Below, piece by piece: positions 16,525 to 23,934 of a stretch of 39,210 nucleotides of DNA; position 1 is the stretch's first letter, and every line of letters begins with the position of its first letter. A program made the translations under genes and the position numbers. The stretch is from positions 1 through 39,210 of the forward strand of contig JAITLV010000319.1 in the NCBI GenBank assembly GCA_031277685.1, read 5' to 3'. A model generated the notes under the pieces. That model did not search any database, was not told where the DNA came from, and saw only the letters and a program-made list of their open reading frames with translations. This DNA is from Sphingobacterium sp. (GTDB taxonomy: Bacteria; Bacteroidota; Bacteroidia; Sphingobacteriales; Sphingobacteriaceae).

Positions 16525-16560
16525 AAATATCCATCTATTCAAACATAGATGGATATTTTT
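16525..16560 (+). terminator. Terminator for the aroC-kinase transcript, inside the opposing gene's end
   Basis: A 14-bp perfect stem (16525-16538 with 16545-16558), a 6-base loop and a T-run to 16560 on the plus strand. It overlaps the stop codon of the minus-strand E1 gene (16535-16537), so the same bases serve both genes. Confidence 0.6.
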
Positions 16561-18952
16561 CTGGATTAGCCTCATGCATGATTGCATATACTGTCTCGAC
16601 CACATCATCCGAGGATGGTTTGGAGAAATAGTCACCATCCGAACCATAAGGTGGACGATGTGCTTTTGCTGTCAATGTTCGAGGCTGGCTATCAAGTAAG
16701 TAATAGCCATTTTGATTTTCAAGTATTTCCTGAAGTATAAAAGCGGCAGCCCCTCCAGGCACATCCTCATCGACAACCAACAGCTTATTTGTTTTTTTCA
16801 ATGACTCAGCACATAATTGTCCCTTGTCAAACGGCAACAAGGTCTGCGCATCAATAATTTCGATAAATATCCCCAAACGTTCCAATTCTACGGCAGCTTC
16901 TTCGACAACACGTAAGGTAGAGCCATAGGAGACAACCGTGATATCCTGACCTTCTTTAATACGTTCAGCATAACCGATTGGTACCGTAAATTCACCAACA
17001 TTCTCTGGTAAACGTTCTTTGAGGCGATAGCCATTCAGACATTCAATAACGATAGCCGGTTCATCTGAGCGGAAAAGTGTATTATACATTCCAGCGGCCT
17101 GTGTCATATTTCGAGGTACGCAGACATGTAATCCTCTTAATGAACCTAATATCAACGACATCGGCGACCCCGAATGCCATACACCTTCCAGACGATGCCC
17201 GCGGGTACGAATAATAACCGGGGCTTTCTGCCCAGCAAACGTGCGATAACTCAAACTAGCTAAATCATCACTGGCAACGGTAATACCATACATCAAATAA
17301 TCTAAGTATTGAATTTCAGCAATAGGTCTAAGTCCTCGAATGGCCAATCCTATACCTTTCCCTATAATTGAATTTTCGCGGATCCCTGTATCAAATACAC
17401 GATGGGCCCCAAGTTTATCTTGTAAACCTGCAAAACCTTGATTGACATCTCCTATTTTTCCTACATCTTCTCCGAAAGCCAACAAACGTTCATCACGTTG
17501 AAAATTTTCTTCAAAACAAAGATTCAATACTTCACGTCCATCCACTATTTTAGAATCCTCATTATAAATCGCTCCCACTGCCGGAACATTAAATGGGGAA
17601 TCAACTCCGTCAGTAAATAGTTTTGAATTGTATCGCTTTTCGTTAATTTCCTGTTTTACTTTATACCAATTCAATAATTCCTGGCGACCTTCGATAGACT
17701 TTCCTTTTAGCTCATGCAACACTTTCCGAACCTGACCATACACCTCTTTTAAAGAGGGTTCGACCATAGATTGTAATTTTTTAGCAGCAAAGTCAGCTCT
17801 CTCATTTGGAATTTGGAATAGTAAATCTATTGCTTCTTTTGCTTCGATTCCCAGGGTCTTGATGTAGTCTGTCCAAGCTCTTTTTTGCTCCTGACGAACA
17901 AAGTCTTTAGCATTACGGTCTAACTGTTCCAATTCCTCATCTGATGCAATACCCGAACTTTGTATCCATTCCTTCATTTTCGAGATACAGTCAAAATCTG
18001 TTTCCCATTGCAAACGTTCTTGAGATTTATAACGCTCGTGGGATCCGGAAGAAGAGTGTCCTTGTGGTTGTGTCAGCTCTGTCACATGGATCAAACATGG
18101 GATATGTTTTTCTCTTGCAATTTTTGCCGCTTGTTCATAAGTTTCACACAAGCCAGCGTAATCCCAACCTCTAACTTTGAAGATTTCAATTCCATTGGTC
18201 AGTTCCTCCCTTTGGAAACCTTTTAATATTTCAGATATATCACCTTTTGTCGTCTGTATCTCATTTGACACTGAAATACCGTACCCATCATCCCAGATAG
18301 AAATGACAGCCGGAATTTGATGTACCCCAGCAGCATTAATTACTTCAAAGAATACACCTTCTGAAGTAGCGGCGTTACCTATTGTACAGAAAACAACCTC
18401 ATCCCCTTTATTAGAGAAATAGGATAGATAATCTAAATTTCGGTTTTGCTTATATAGTTTAGATGCCAAACCTAATCCCAATACTCTCGCCATCTGTCCA
18501 CCTGTTGTGGATATATCGGAAAAGGAATTCTTTTGCGCAGTCTGATCGAGCCATTTGCCCTGATCATCCAAAACCCGCGTAGAGAAATGACAGTTCATTT
18601 GCCTACCCGCTGATGAGGGATCTGCCTCAACATCCGGGTGTGCATATAATTGAGAGAAAAAATGATAGACATCACTGATGCCTGAAGCAAATATAAATGT
18701 TTGGTCACGATAATATCCCGATCGCCAATCACCATCTCTGAAGACTTTAGCCATCGCAATCTGTGCCAATTCTTTTCCATCGCCAAAAATACCAAACTTA
18801 GCCTTACCGGTAAGCACTTCTTTACGTCCCAATAAACTCACGTAACGACTTTCCAAGGCAGTTCGATAATCATTCACAATAATCTTTTTGAACTCGTCAA
18901 AGCTCAAAGTGGAAATAGATTCATTGTTTTGGTCAAATGCAGTATCAAACAT
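16535..18952 (-). CDS. 2-oxoacid dehydrogenase E1, alpha and beta subunits fused
   Basis: An 805-residue thiamine-diphosphate enzyme catalysing oxidative decarboxylation of a 2-oxoacid (branched-chain type or similar) in a multienzyme complex with E2 and E3, which are not encoded nearby. Residues about 1-400 are E1-alpha; the ThDP pyrophosphate/Mg motif reads GNAATSEG...WDDGYGIS instead of the common GDG...NN form. Residues about 455-800 are E1-beta, with LAFGEDVGKIGDVNQGF, GKGIGLAIRGLRPIAEIQYLDY, and a transketolase C-domain (VVDEDVPGGAAAFILQEIL). Single-chain E1 of this kind is common in Bacteroidota. It is a monocistronic minus-strand gene. Confidence 0.87.
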   Translation of the reverse strand: MFDTAFDQNNESISTLSFDEFKKIIVNDYRTALESRYVSLLGRKEVLTGKAKFGIFGDGKELAQIAMAKVFRDGDWRSGYYRDQTFIFASGISDVYHFFSQLYAHPDVEADPSSAGRQMNCHFSTRVLDDQGKWLDQTAQKNSFSDISTTGGQMARVLGLGLASKLYKQNRNLDYLSYFSNKGDEVVFCTIGNAATSEGVFFEVINAAGVHQIPAVISIWDDGYGISVSNEIQTTKGDISEILKGFQREELTNGIEIFKVRGWDYAGLCETYEQAAKIAREKHIPCLIHVTELTQPQGHSSSGSHERYKSQERLQWETDFDCISKMKEWIQSSGIASDEELEQLDRNAKDFVRQEQKRAWTDYIKTLGIEAKEAIDLLFQIPNERADFAAKKLQSMVEPSLKEVYGQVRKVLHELKGKSIEGRQELLNWYKVKQEINEKRYNSKLFTDGVDSPFNVPAVGAIYNEDSKIVDGREVLNLCFEENFQRDERLLAFGEDVGKIGDVNQGFAGLQDKLGAHRVFDTGIRENSIIGKGIGLAIRGLRPIAEIQYLDYLMYGITVASDDLASLSYRTFAGQKAPVIIRTRGHRLEGVWHSGSPMSLILGSLRGLHVCVPRNMTQAAGMYNTLFRSDEPAIVIECLNGYRLKERLPENVGEFTVPIGYAERIKEGQDITVVSYGSTLRVVEEAAVELERLGIFIEIIDAQTLLPFDKGQLCAESLKKTNKLLVVDEDVPGGAAAFILQEILENQNGYYLLDSQPRTLTAKAHRPPYGSDGDYFSKPSSDDVVETVYAIMHEANPEKYPSMFE

Positions 18953-18969
18953 ATTCTTTTTTGTTTCAA

Positions 18970-18977
18970 CAAATTTA
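18970..18977 (-). promoter_or_regulatory. Putative -7 element of the E1 gene
   Basis: On the minus strand TAAATTTG matches TAnnTTTG, 17 bases before the start codon. No -33 TTG at the right distance is seen. Confidence 0.4.
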
Positions 18978-19006
18978 ACAAAAATATTATTCTATATAAT
19001 TGGTGT

Positions 19007-19071
19007 TTGTCAAATAAATTGACAATCAATAGTTCGTATTTGAAATAGAATATTCTAATTTCTCAAATTAG
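19007..19071. promoter_or_regulatory. Cluster of inverted repeats in the E1/helicase divergent region
   Basis: Three perfect dyads: TTGTCAA (19007-19013) with TTGACAA (19019-19025), the self-complementary TAGAATATTCTA (19046-19057), and CTAATTT (19055-19061) with AAATTAG (19065-19071). They lie between divergent genes and are candidate operator sites; no regulator gene is adjacent. Confidence 0.4.
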
Positions 19072-19163
19072 TATTTTTTGCTAAAAATTCCTAATTTTTG
19101 CCGATTTTTAATTATTAATAGATAGGGTAGATCTATCTTCTTTTTTAATTTTAACTTTCTATT

Positions 19164-20354
19164 GTGAATTTTTCAACACTCCAGCTTAACGAGCTTCTTT
19201 TATCCAACATTGAAAAACAAAACCTCTCGACACTGACTGAAGTTCAGCAGTTAGCAATCCCGGCAATTTTGGCTGGAAGAGATTGTTTGACCATTGCTCC
19301 CACTGGAACAGGAAAAACAGAGGCTTTCGCTATTCCACTCGTGCAGCATTTGCTGGAAAATGAGCCAAAGCAGATTGCCTCCACCCTCGTTTTACTTCCA
19401 ACACGTGAACTCTGCATACAAACCAAAAATAGAATCGCAAAACTGATTGAAGGAGCCAATCTTCATATAGCTTGCTTTTATGGTGGTGGAACCTACGAAA
19501 GCCAACTTGAAGTCTATCCCAAGGCGCAGATGATTCTGGCTACTCCAGGCAGGCTTCTCGATTTCATAGACCAACAGTATATCAACTTAGAAAATATTGA
19601 CAAGCTCGTAATTGATGAGTTTGATCAATTGCTTGACCTGGGGTTTGCACTAGAAATCAATAAAATTATGCAAGCAGTTCCGAAGGCAAGACAATCTATT
19701 TTTGTATCAGCAACACGTACCTCAGAAATGGATAAAATAATCCGTAAAAGGCTCAACGATCCGATAGAGATTATAGTAGAAGATCATTTTAAAAAAGGAA
19801 AAATAGCCGAGTCAGTATTGTATGTTGATAAAAACGATAAAAAAAGTTTAGTTCGTTATCTCCTCGAAAATAGAATAAAATCACAAGTTCTTATTTTCAC
19901 GCGTACAATACACAGTGTTGAACGGATTGAATCAGATCTTTGTCGAAATGGTATTTCAGCTATTGCATTATATGGCGATAAATCGCAACAGCAACGCGAG
20001 GACATCGTCAACAAATTTAGGAATCAAGAAAACAGGGTATTAATCGCAACAGATTTACTGGCGCGCGGCATAGATTTCCCAAACCTGGAAGCTATTATTA
20101 ATTATGAAGTACCAGATTCCCCAGAAACATATACGCATCGCATCGGAAGAACAGGCCGTTCTCTAGCAGATGGTAAGGCCTTTACACTTTGTGATGCCGA
20201 GGACAATCAAAAATGGATTAAATTACAGTTATCGTTAAATAAACAAATACAGATTGACGACCAGCATCCCTTTTTATTGAGCTGGGAAAAGATGCTATCC
20301 AGTAGTCAAAACAATAGTCGAAAAGGGCAATCAAAATCACGAAAACGTCGTTAA
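19164..20354 (+). CDS. DEAD-box ATP-dependent RNA helicase
   Basis: A 396-residue superfamily 2 RNA helicase, probably acting in ribosome assembly or mRNA unwinding. The Q motif region (TLTEVQQLAIP) is at residues 23-33, Walker A APTGTGKT at 45-52, PTREL near 79, and ATPGRLLDF near 125. Motif II is D151-E-F-D rather than DEAD. Motif III SAT lies near 180, the second RecA domain has ATDLLARGID near 292, and HRIGRTGRS near 320. A short basic tail (KGQSKSRKRR) may bind RNA. The start codon is GTG. Two co-directional genes follow with gaps of 52 and 39 bases. Confidence 0.92.
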   Translation: MNFSTLQLNELLLSNIEKQNLSTLTEVQQLAIPAILAGRDCLTIAPTGTGKTEAFAIPLVQHLLENEPKQIASTLVLLPTRELCIQTKNRIAKLIEGANLHIACFYGGGTYESQLEVYPKAQMILATPGRLLDFIDQQYINLENIDKLVIDEFDQLLDLGFALEINKIMQAVPKARQSIFVSATRTSEMDKIIRKRLNDPIEIIVEDHFKKGKIAESVLYVDKNDKKSLVRYLLENRIKSQVLIFTRTIHSVERIESDLCRNGISAIALYGDKSQQQREDIVNKFRNQENRVLIATDLLARGIDFPNLEAIINYEVPDSPETYTHRIGRTGRSLADGKAFTLCDAEDNQKWIKLQLSLNKQIQIDDQHPFLLSWEKMLSSSQNNSRKGQSKSRKRR

Positions 20355-20406
20355 TTTATAATTATTCTTTTACTTTTACCTGCAATTAACAAATTCACAA
20401 TCCAAG

Positions 20407-21153
20407 ATGAGTACAATACATTTATTTGACGATAGTAATAATGCGAATGACAATCGGTTAGGAGATCTCGAAAAAACTATCATCATTAATAACCTTATGG
20501 AGGTTCCTTTTAGCGAACGGGATGAATTATGGCGCGATACCTTCTTAAAAAACGTAGCTGAATGTACCTTAAAGCTTGCCGAAACTGAAGTTGTGATCGG
20601 TCCAGACGGATTCCCCTACTTTCAGTTAGAAAGCGTACCCAAAGACCAGAATTTCCAAGCCTTTGTCATCAAAAACCGTTTAAAGGATTTTGTACTCCCA
20701 AAAGGTTTTGGTATTGCCATCAATACGCAAAATGAAAATCCAGATTGGATCTTTACTTATGGAGATTTGGTCAATTATTACTTGAATGAGGAGTTTTATA
20801 CGGACCAGAGTATTTTTTCGCAAAAAAATGAACAAACCACAATTGGTAAAGATGAAGAAATATTAGTGGGTCAACCATCGGAAACGATCCTACCCCATCA
20901 TGTTCGTGCACAACTTCGTGAGTTTTTAGATTATTATGGTGTAAAGAATGCCAAAATTATGCTTATTGCCCGTAATTATAAAGACGAAGAAAAAGCCTCT
21001 CAGGATTTAGTTTTTAATATCGTTGCCAATCAATTTAGGACGGAAAAAGAATTCACGAATATCATGGAAGCAATTGGCTGGTTTTTGCCAAGACATTATT
21101 CCTATATCGGATTGGATGAGTTTGCGATTGAAAATGGCTTTATGCCATTGTAG
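20407..21153 (+). CDS. Conserved hypothetical protein, unrecognised
   Basis: A 248-residue acidic, apparently soluble protein with no signal peptide or membrane helix. I do not recognise a named family. Visible features are an N-terminal acidic segment, a central part with FGIAINTQNENPDWIFTYGDLVNYYLNEEFY (about residues 99-129), and a C-terminal alpha/beta-looking part containing HHVRAQLREFLDYYGV and a hydrophobic beta-strand (AKIMLIARNY). It lies between the helicase and the NUDIX gene, same strand, with short gaps, so it is probably co-transcribed. Codon use and composition resemble its neighbours, which supports it being a real gene. Confidence 0.75.
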   Translation: MSTIHLFDDSNNANDNRLGDLEKTIIINNLMEVPFSERDELWRDTFLKNVAECTLKLAETEVVIGPDGFPYFQLESVPKDQNFQAFVIKNRLKDFVLPKGFGIAINTQNENPDWIFTYGDLVNYYLNEEFYTDQSIFSQKNEQTTIGKDEEILVGQPSETILPHHVRAQLREFLDYYGVKNAKIMLIARNYKDEEKASQDLVFNIVANQFRTEKEFTNIMEAIGWFLPRHYSYIGLDEFAIENGFMPL

Positions 21154-21192
21154 AAGAAAAGATTTGATTATATAAAAAATAGAGAATAAATA

Positions 21193-21648
21193 ATGTTTCC
21201 ATTTAACGTAAGAGTATACGGAATATTGATCAACGAGAAACAAGAAGTGCTGATCAGTGATGAAAGAACGGAAAATGTTTCATTTACCAAATTCCCGGGC
21301 GGAGGACTAGAATACGGAGAAGGTCTATTGGAGGCTTTAATTAGAGAATATCAGGAAGAGTGTGCATTTGATATTGCAGTTGTAAAGCATATCTATACAA
21401 CGGATTTTTATGAAAAATCCAGTTTCAACGACAGCCAAATCATATCAATTTACTATTTAGTCAAAAATACATCAACCATTCAGATCAGAACGACTGACAA
21501 GGCTTTTGACTTTGATCCGGATGAGAAAGTTGAAGATAATAAACGTCAGTCTTTCCGATGGGTTCAAGTCCAAGCACTTCCAATTGAAGAACTCACTTTT
21601 AAAACAGATCAAGTTGCTTGGACAGAGTTTTTGAAAACACTTAAATGA
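21193..21648 (+). CDS. NUDIX hydrolase
   Basis: A 151-residue protein of the NUDIX superfamily that would hydrolyse a nucleoside diphosphate linked to another group, using Mg. The NUDIX box is at about residues 36-59 (GGLEYGE, seven residues, then REYQEECAF), with Cys at the position usually taken by Gly. The substrate is not predictable; dinucleotide and nucleotide-sugar hydrolases, or a transcription-factor-like NUDIX, remain possible. It is the last gene of the helicase cluster. Confidence 0.87.
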   Translation: MFPFNVRVYGILINEKQEVLISDERTENVSFTKFPGGGLEYGEGLLEALIREYQEECAFDIAVVKHIYTTDFYEKSSFNDSQIISIYYLVKNTSTIQIRTTDKAFDFDPDEKVEDNKRQSFRWVQVQALPIEELTFKTDQVAWTEFLKTLK

Positions 21649-21677
21649 TAATATATTTTTAATTTTCGTCAATTTTA

Positions 21678-21708
21678 TTTGTATTTAAAAAATAAACATA
21701 TATCTTTA
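21678..21708 (+). promoter_or_regulatory. Promoter of candidate non-coding RNA
   Basis: TTTG (21678-21681), a 19-base spacer and TATCTTTA (21701-21708), one base from TAnnTTTG. Transcription would begin near 21713, at the start of a structured segment and not of a gene. Confidence 0.5.
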
Positions 21709-21710
21709 CG

Positions 21711-21872
21711 TAAACCAATGGAAATACTTTATTTTTTTGAAGTATTGACCTTAATAATTACATTTTATTATTTTTTTGATATCTCGTCAGGACGAGATGA
21801 GTGAAGGAAGAAGCGATATCAAACAGACATTGGTTTATTGAATTTGTAAATTCCTAGTCCTATAGGTTTTTT
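21711..21872 (+). ncRNA. Candidate structured small RNA
   Basis: TAAACCAATG (21711-21720) pairs with CATTGGTTTA (21828-21837), closing a domain of about 127 bases. Inside are AATACTT/AAGTATT (21723-21729 with 21740-21746), a tetraloop hairpin ATCTCGT-CAGG-ACGAGAT (21781-21798), and GATATC copies at 21778-21783 and 21815-21820 that can pair around it. A weak hairpin CCTA/TAGG followed by six T (21853-21872) may end it; otherwise the terminator at 21893 does. No plus-strand gene follows, so a free RNA is likelier than a riboswitch. No known family is recognised. Confidence 0.4.
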
Positions 21873-21892
21873 AATAGTTAGTGTGATTTTAT

Positions 21893-21926
21893 GGCGATAC
21901 TCCCCGTATCGCCTTATTTTTTTTAT
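21893..21926 (+). terminator. Rho-independent terminator
   Basis: GGCGATAC (21893-21900), loop TCCCC, GTATCGCC (21906-21913), then TTATTTTTTTT. It ends plus-strand transcripts from the helicase-NUDIX cluster or from the candidate RNA. Confidence 0.88.
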
Positions 21927-22110
21927 TCTTCTGCGAACTATTGGTCACGATCAGTTTTAATTAAGCAATCACTTTTCTGCAAAGCTCCCCTTTCCACCAC
22001 GCCTTTTACTGCTCTCGCAAGCCAGGAATTTATGAACTAACTTTTCATTTCTTTGTACAGACTCCTCCCCCTCGGGAAAATTCCAGCAAAGGGAAAGATA
22101 GCGGTGTCTC

Positions 22111-22824
22111 TTATTTGAATGCAACGAAAGAAGCAAAACACAAATTTTTATGCAATACATCAACATCTTTAAATCCGACTTTTGCCAGTAGGTCAAGCTG
22201 ATAAACCAACGGTCTCGGTGTATCCTCATGTTGGATATAGGCAAATACATGATCACGATACGCTTCATTTTGCAAATTTGTTAAGTACGCTCCATATTTT
22301 TCGCGATAGATCAACCGCTGGAGGGGCACACTGTTTTGTTCAATTAAATCGAAAATCCATACACTGCCTCCGCTTTTGAGTAATCGATAAAGTTTCTGAA
22401 ATGCAGTCTCCCAATCTTGGTCGTCCCTCAAATGGTGTAATACCGCAGTCGCAATAATAACATCAAATTTCCCTTCGGGAAGATCAGCATCTCGGAAATC
22501 GCCCTTAACCTGATGCACTTCGCCTCTTGTTAATGTCCCAACACGCTCTTTGGCTCTCTCTAACATAGGTAAGCTCAGGTCAACTAAAGTGATATCTGGA
22601 TTGGAATTGACTTTATGTAATAGCTTCACATCATAATTACCCGCACCGCAGCCAATATCCAACACCTGTTCGAGATTTGGGTAAAGCGATGAAATTGCAT
22701 CTGTGATTAGTTCCATATTCCATACGGCATCCAATGTGGTCGCCTGCCCCGTTTCCAAATTAGAGAACCGTTCGACATCCTTGTCAAATCGCGTTTCAAT
22801 TTCCTGTAATGTTGCCTTATTCAT
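22111..22824 (-). CDS. Class I SAM-dependent methyltransferase
   Basis: A 237-residue soluble protein with the Rossmann methyltransferase fold. Motif I VLDIGCGAGNYDVKLL (about residues 55-70) binds S-adenosylmethionine, the acidic residue VDLSLPML follows near 81, and the post-II segment IIATAVLHHLRDD lies near 124. GGSVWIFDLIEQ (near 151) completes the core. The substrate is unknown; the UbiE/small-molecule type is the closest in style. It is divergent from the LysR gene at 23020, with an 11-bp inverted repeat in the shared region, so control by that regulator is possible. Confidence 0.85.
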   Translation of the reverse strand: MNKATLQEIETRFDKDVERFSNLETGQATTLDAVWNMELITDAISSLYPNLEQVLDIGCGAGNYDVKLLHKVNSNPDITLVDLSLPMLERAKERVGTLTRGEVHQVKGDFRDADLPEGKFDVIIATAVLHHLRDDQDWETAFQKLYRLLKSGGSVWIFDLIEQNSVPLQRLIYREKYGAYLTNLQNEAYRDHVFAYIQHEDTPRPLVYQLDLLAKVGFKDVDVLHKNLCFASFVAFK

Positions 22825-22898
22825 AGTTATCTATTATTTACGAGCTCACTATGCTCTTTTTGTTTTTGATAAATACCATCTATAGCCGAATCATTTCT

Positions 22899-22960
22899 CC
22901 CTACCTTTAGACTTTCCCGATGGGGTATGGTATATAAATTTTAATTATTTAAAGGTAGGG
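22899..22960. promoter_or_regulatory. Widely spaced 11-bp inverted repeat in divergent promoter region
   Basis: CCCTACCTTTA (22899-22909) and TAAAGGTAGGG (22950-22960) are perfect reverse complements with 40 bases between them; the centres are 51 bases apart, about five DNA turns. Each arm contains TACCTTTA, one base from the -7 consensus and pointing towards the gene on its far side, so the arms may be mirrored promoters, operators, or both. Confidence 0.5.
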
Positions 22961-23019
22961 TTAACTCGAATTCATTAAAAATATTTATTTTGTCATCGAT
23001 TCATACCAAAAAAGTATCA

Positions 23020-23901
23020 ATGGAAATCCGACATCTTATTTATTTCAAAACAGTAGCCGAAGAACTTCATTTCGGAAGAGCCGCCGAGCGTTTATTTATG
23101 TCCCAACCGCCACTAAGCAGACAGATCAAAGATCTTGAAGATGAGCTAGGCGTTATACTTTTCTTCAGAACAAACAAAAGGGTAGAACTGACTGAGGCTG
23201 GAAAATACTTTTTGGAAGAGGTCGGCGAGCTCCTACAGAGCTTAGAACATAGCAAAACAATCACTAAACAGATTCATAACAATATTTCAGGAGAATTTAA
23301 ATTAGGCTACATCAGCTCAACACCCAAGCAGATGCTGGCAACAGTATTAAAACAGATTCAGCAGAAGTACCCCTATCTCCGAGTCAGCCTATTTGAAACA
23401 TCCACACAAAAACAGAAAGCAGCATTAGAAAATGGGAAATTGGATCTCGGAATTATGCGGGCGCCTATATATGCAAGCGAACTTCTGATCACGCCACTAT
23501 TTGAAGACCCAATGGTCATTGCGGGATCCACCGCAGTAGACTTTGAGAACATCAATTTTTTCAATGAAAATTTTATTTCCTTCAACCAAAAATATGCTTC
23601 CGAATACCATCGCCTAACAATCAATACCTGTAATCGCATGGGATTTGAGCCCAAGATTGTGCATCAGAGCAATTCTATGTCTTCTATCCTTGAACTGGTA
23701 TCTCAGGGATTAGGCTTAGCCGTTGTTCCAGCATCGACCATAAAACAGTACCCACATCTGAAATTAAAGATCATGAAACTCGATGATGTAGATAGCAAAA
23801 CTGAGGTTATTTTGGTTTCTAATATAAAAAGTAAGAATAGTGCGCTTGGAGAGTTCATTCAATGTATTCAAAAAGAATATCTTAAATTTAACAAGACATA
23901 A
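23020..23901 (+). CDS. LysR-family transcriptional regulator
   Basis: A 293-residue DNA-binding regulator. The N-terminal winged helix-turn-helix is clear (MEIRHLIYFKTVAEELHFGR, then AAERLFMSQPPLSRQIKDLE), followed by a linker helix and a LysR substrate-binding domain from about residue 90 (FKLGYISSTPKQMLATVL). The effector is unknown. The ATG at 23020 is chosen over the upstream TTG at 22990 because MEIRHLIYF is the usual LysR beginning. It is divergent from the methyltransferase and 33 bases upstream of a secreted serine hydrolase, which are its likely targets. Confidence 0.92.
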   Translation: MEIRHLIYFKTVAEELHFGRAAERLFMSQPPLSRQIKDLEDELGVILFFRTNKRVELTEAGKYFLEEVGELLQSLEHSKTITKQIHNNISGEFKLGYISSTPKQMLATVLKQIQQKYPYLRVSLFETSTQKQKAALENGKLDLGIMRAPIYASELLITPLFEDPMVIAGSTAVDFENINFFNENFISFNQKYASEYHRLTINTCNRMGFEPKIVHQSNSMSSILELVSQGLGLAVVPASTIKQYPHLKLKIMKLDDVDSKTEVILVSNIKSKNSALGEFIQCIQKEYLKFNKT

Positions 23902-23934
23902 TCAATGCCCTACTACTTTGTCCTGATTCAAACG

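Larger units (their letters stand above)
21649..22110. other. Gene-free gap with candidate RNA, terminator and a GC-richer patch
   Basis: Between the convergent NUDIX and methyltransferase genes there is a promoter (21678-21708), a structured stretch (21711-21872), a strong terminator (21893-21926) and, from about 21968 to 22105, a visibly GC-richer patch with CCCCTCGGG-type runs. No convincing protein gene is seen; the minus-strand ORF across the patch mostly overlaps the methyltransferase out of frame. Confidence 0.55.

Noticed and set aside
21785..21815. GTCAGG...GGAAG.AGC resembles fragments of the signal recognition particle RNA core; GATGAG...GAA recalls a hammerhead ribozyme.
   Set aside because: The SRP apical hairpin with its GGAA tetraloop cannot be drawn, because ATCTCGT/ACGAGAT pairs instead; the hammerhead core CTGATGA is not present.
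21969..22268. Minus-strand 99-residue ORF across the end of the methyltransferase gene.
   Set aside because: Two-fifths or more overlaps the methyltransferase in another frame, and the protein has no recognisable domain or start context.
22990..23019. TTG start extending the LysR protein by 10 residues.
   Set aside because: The ATG at 23020 gives the usual LysR N-terminus.
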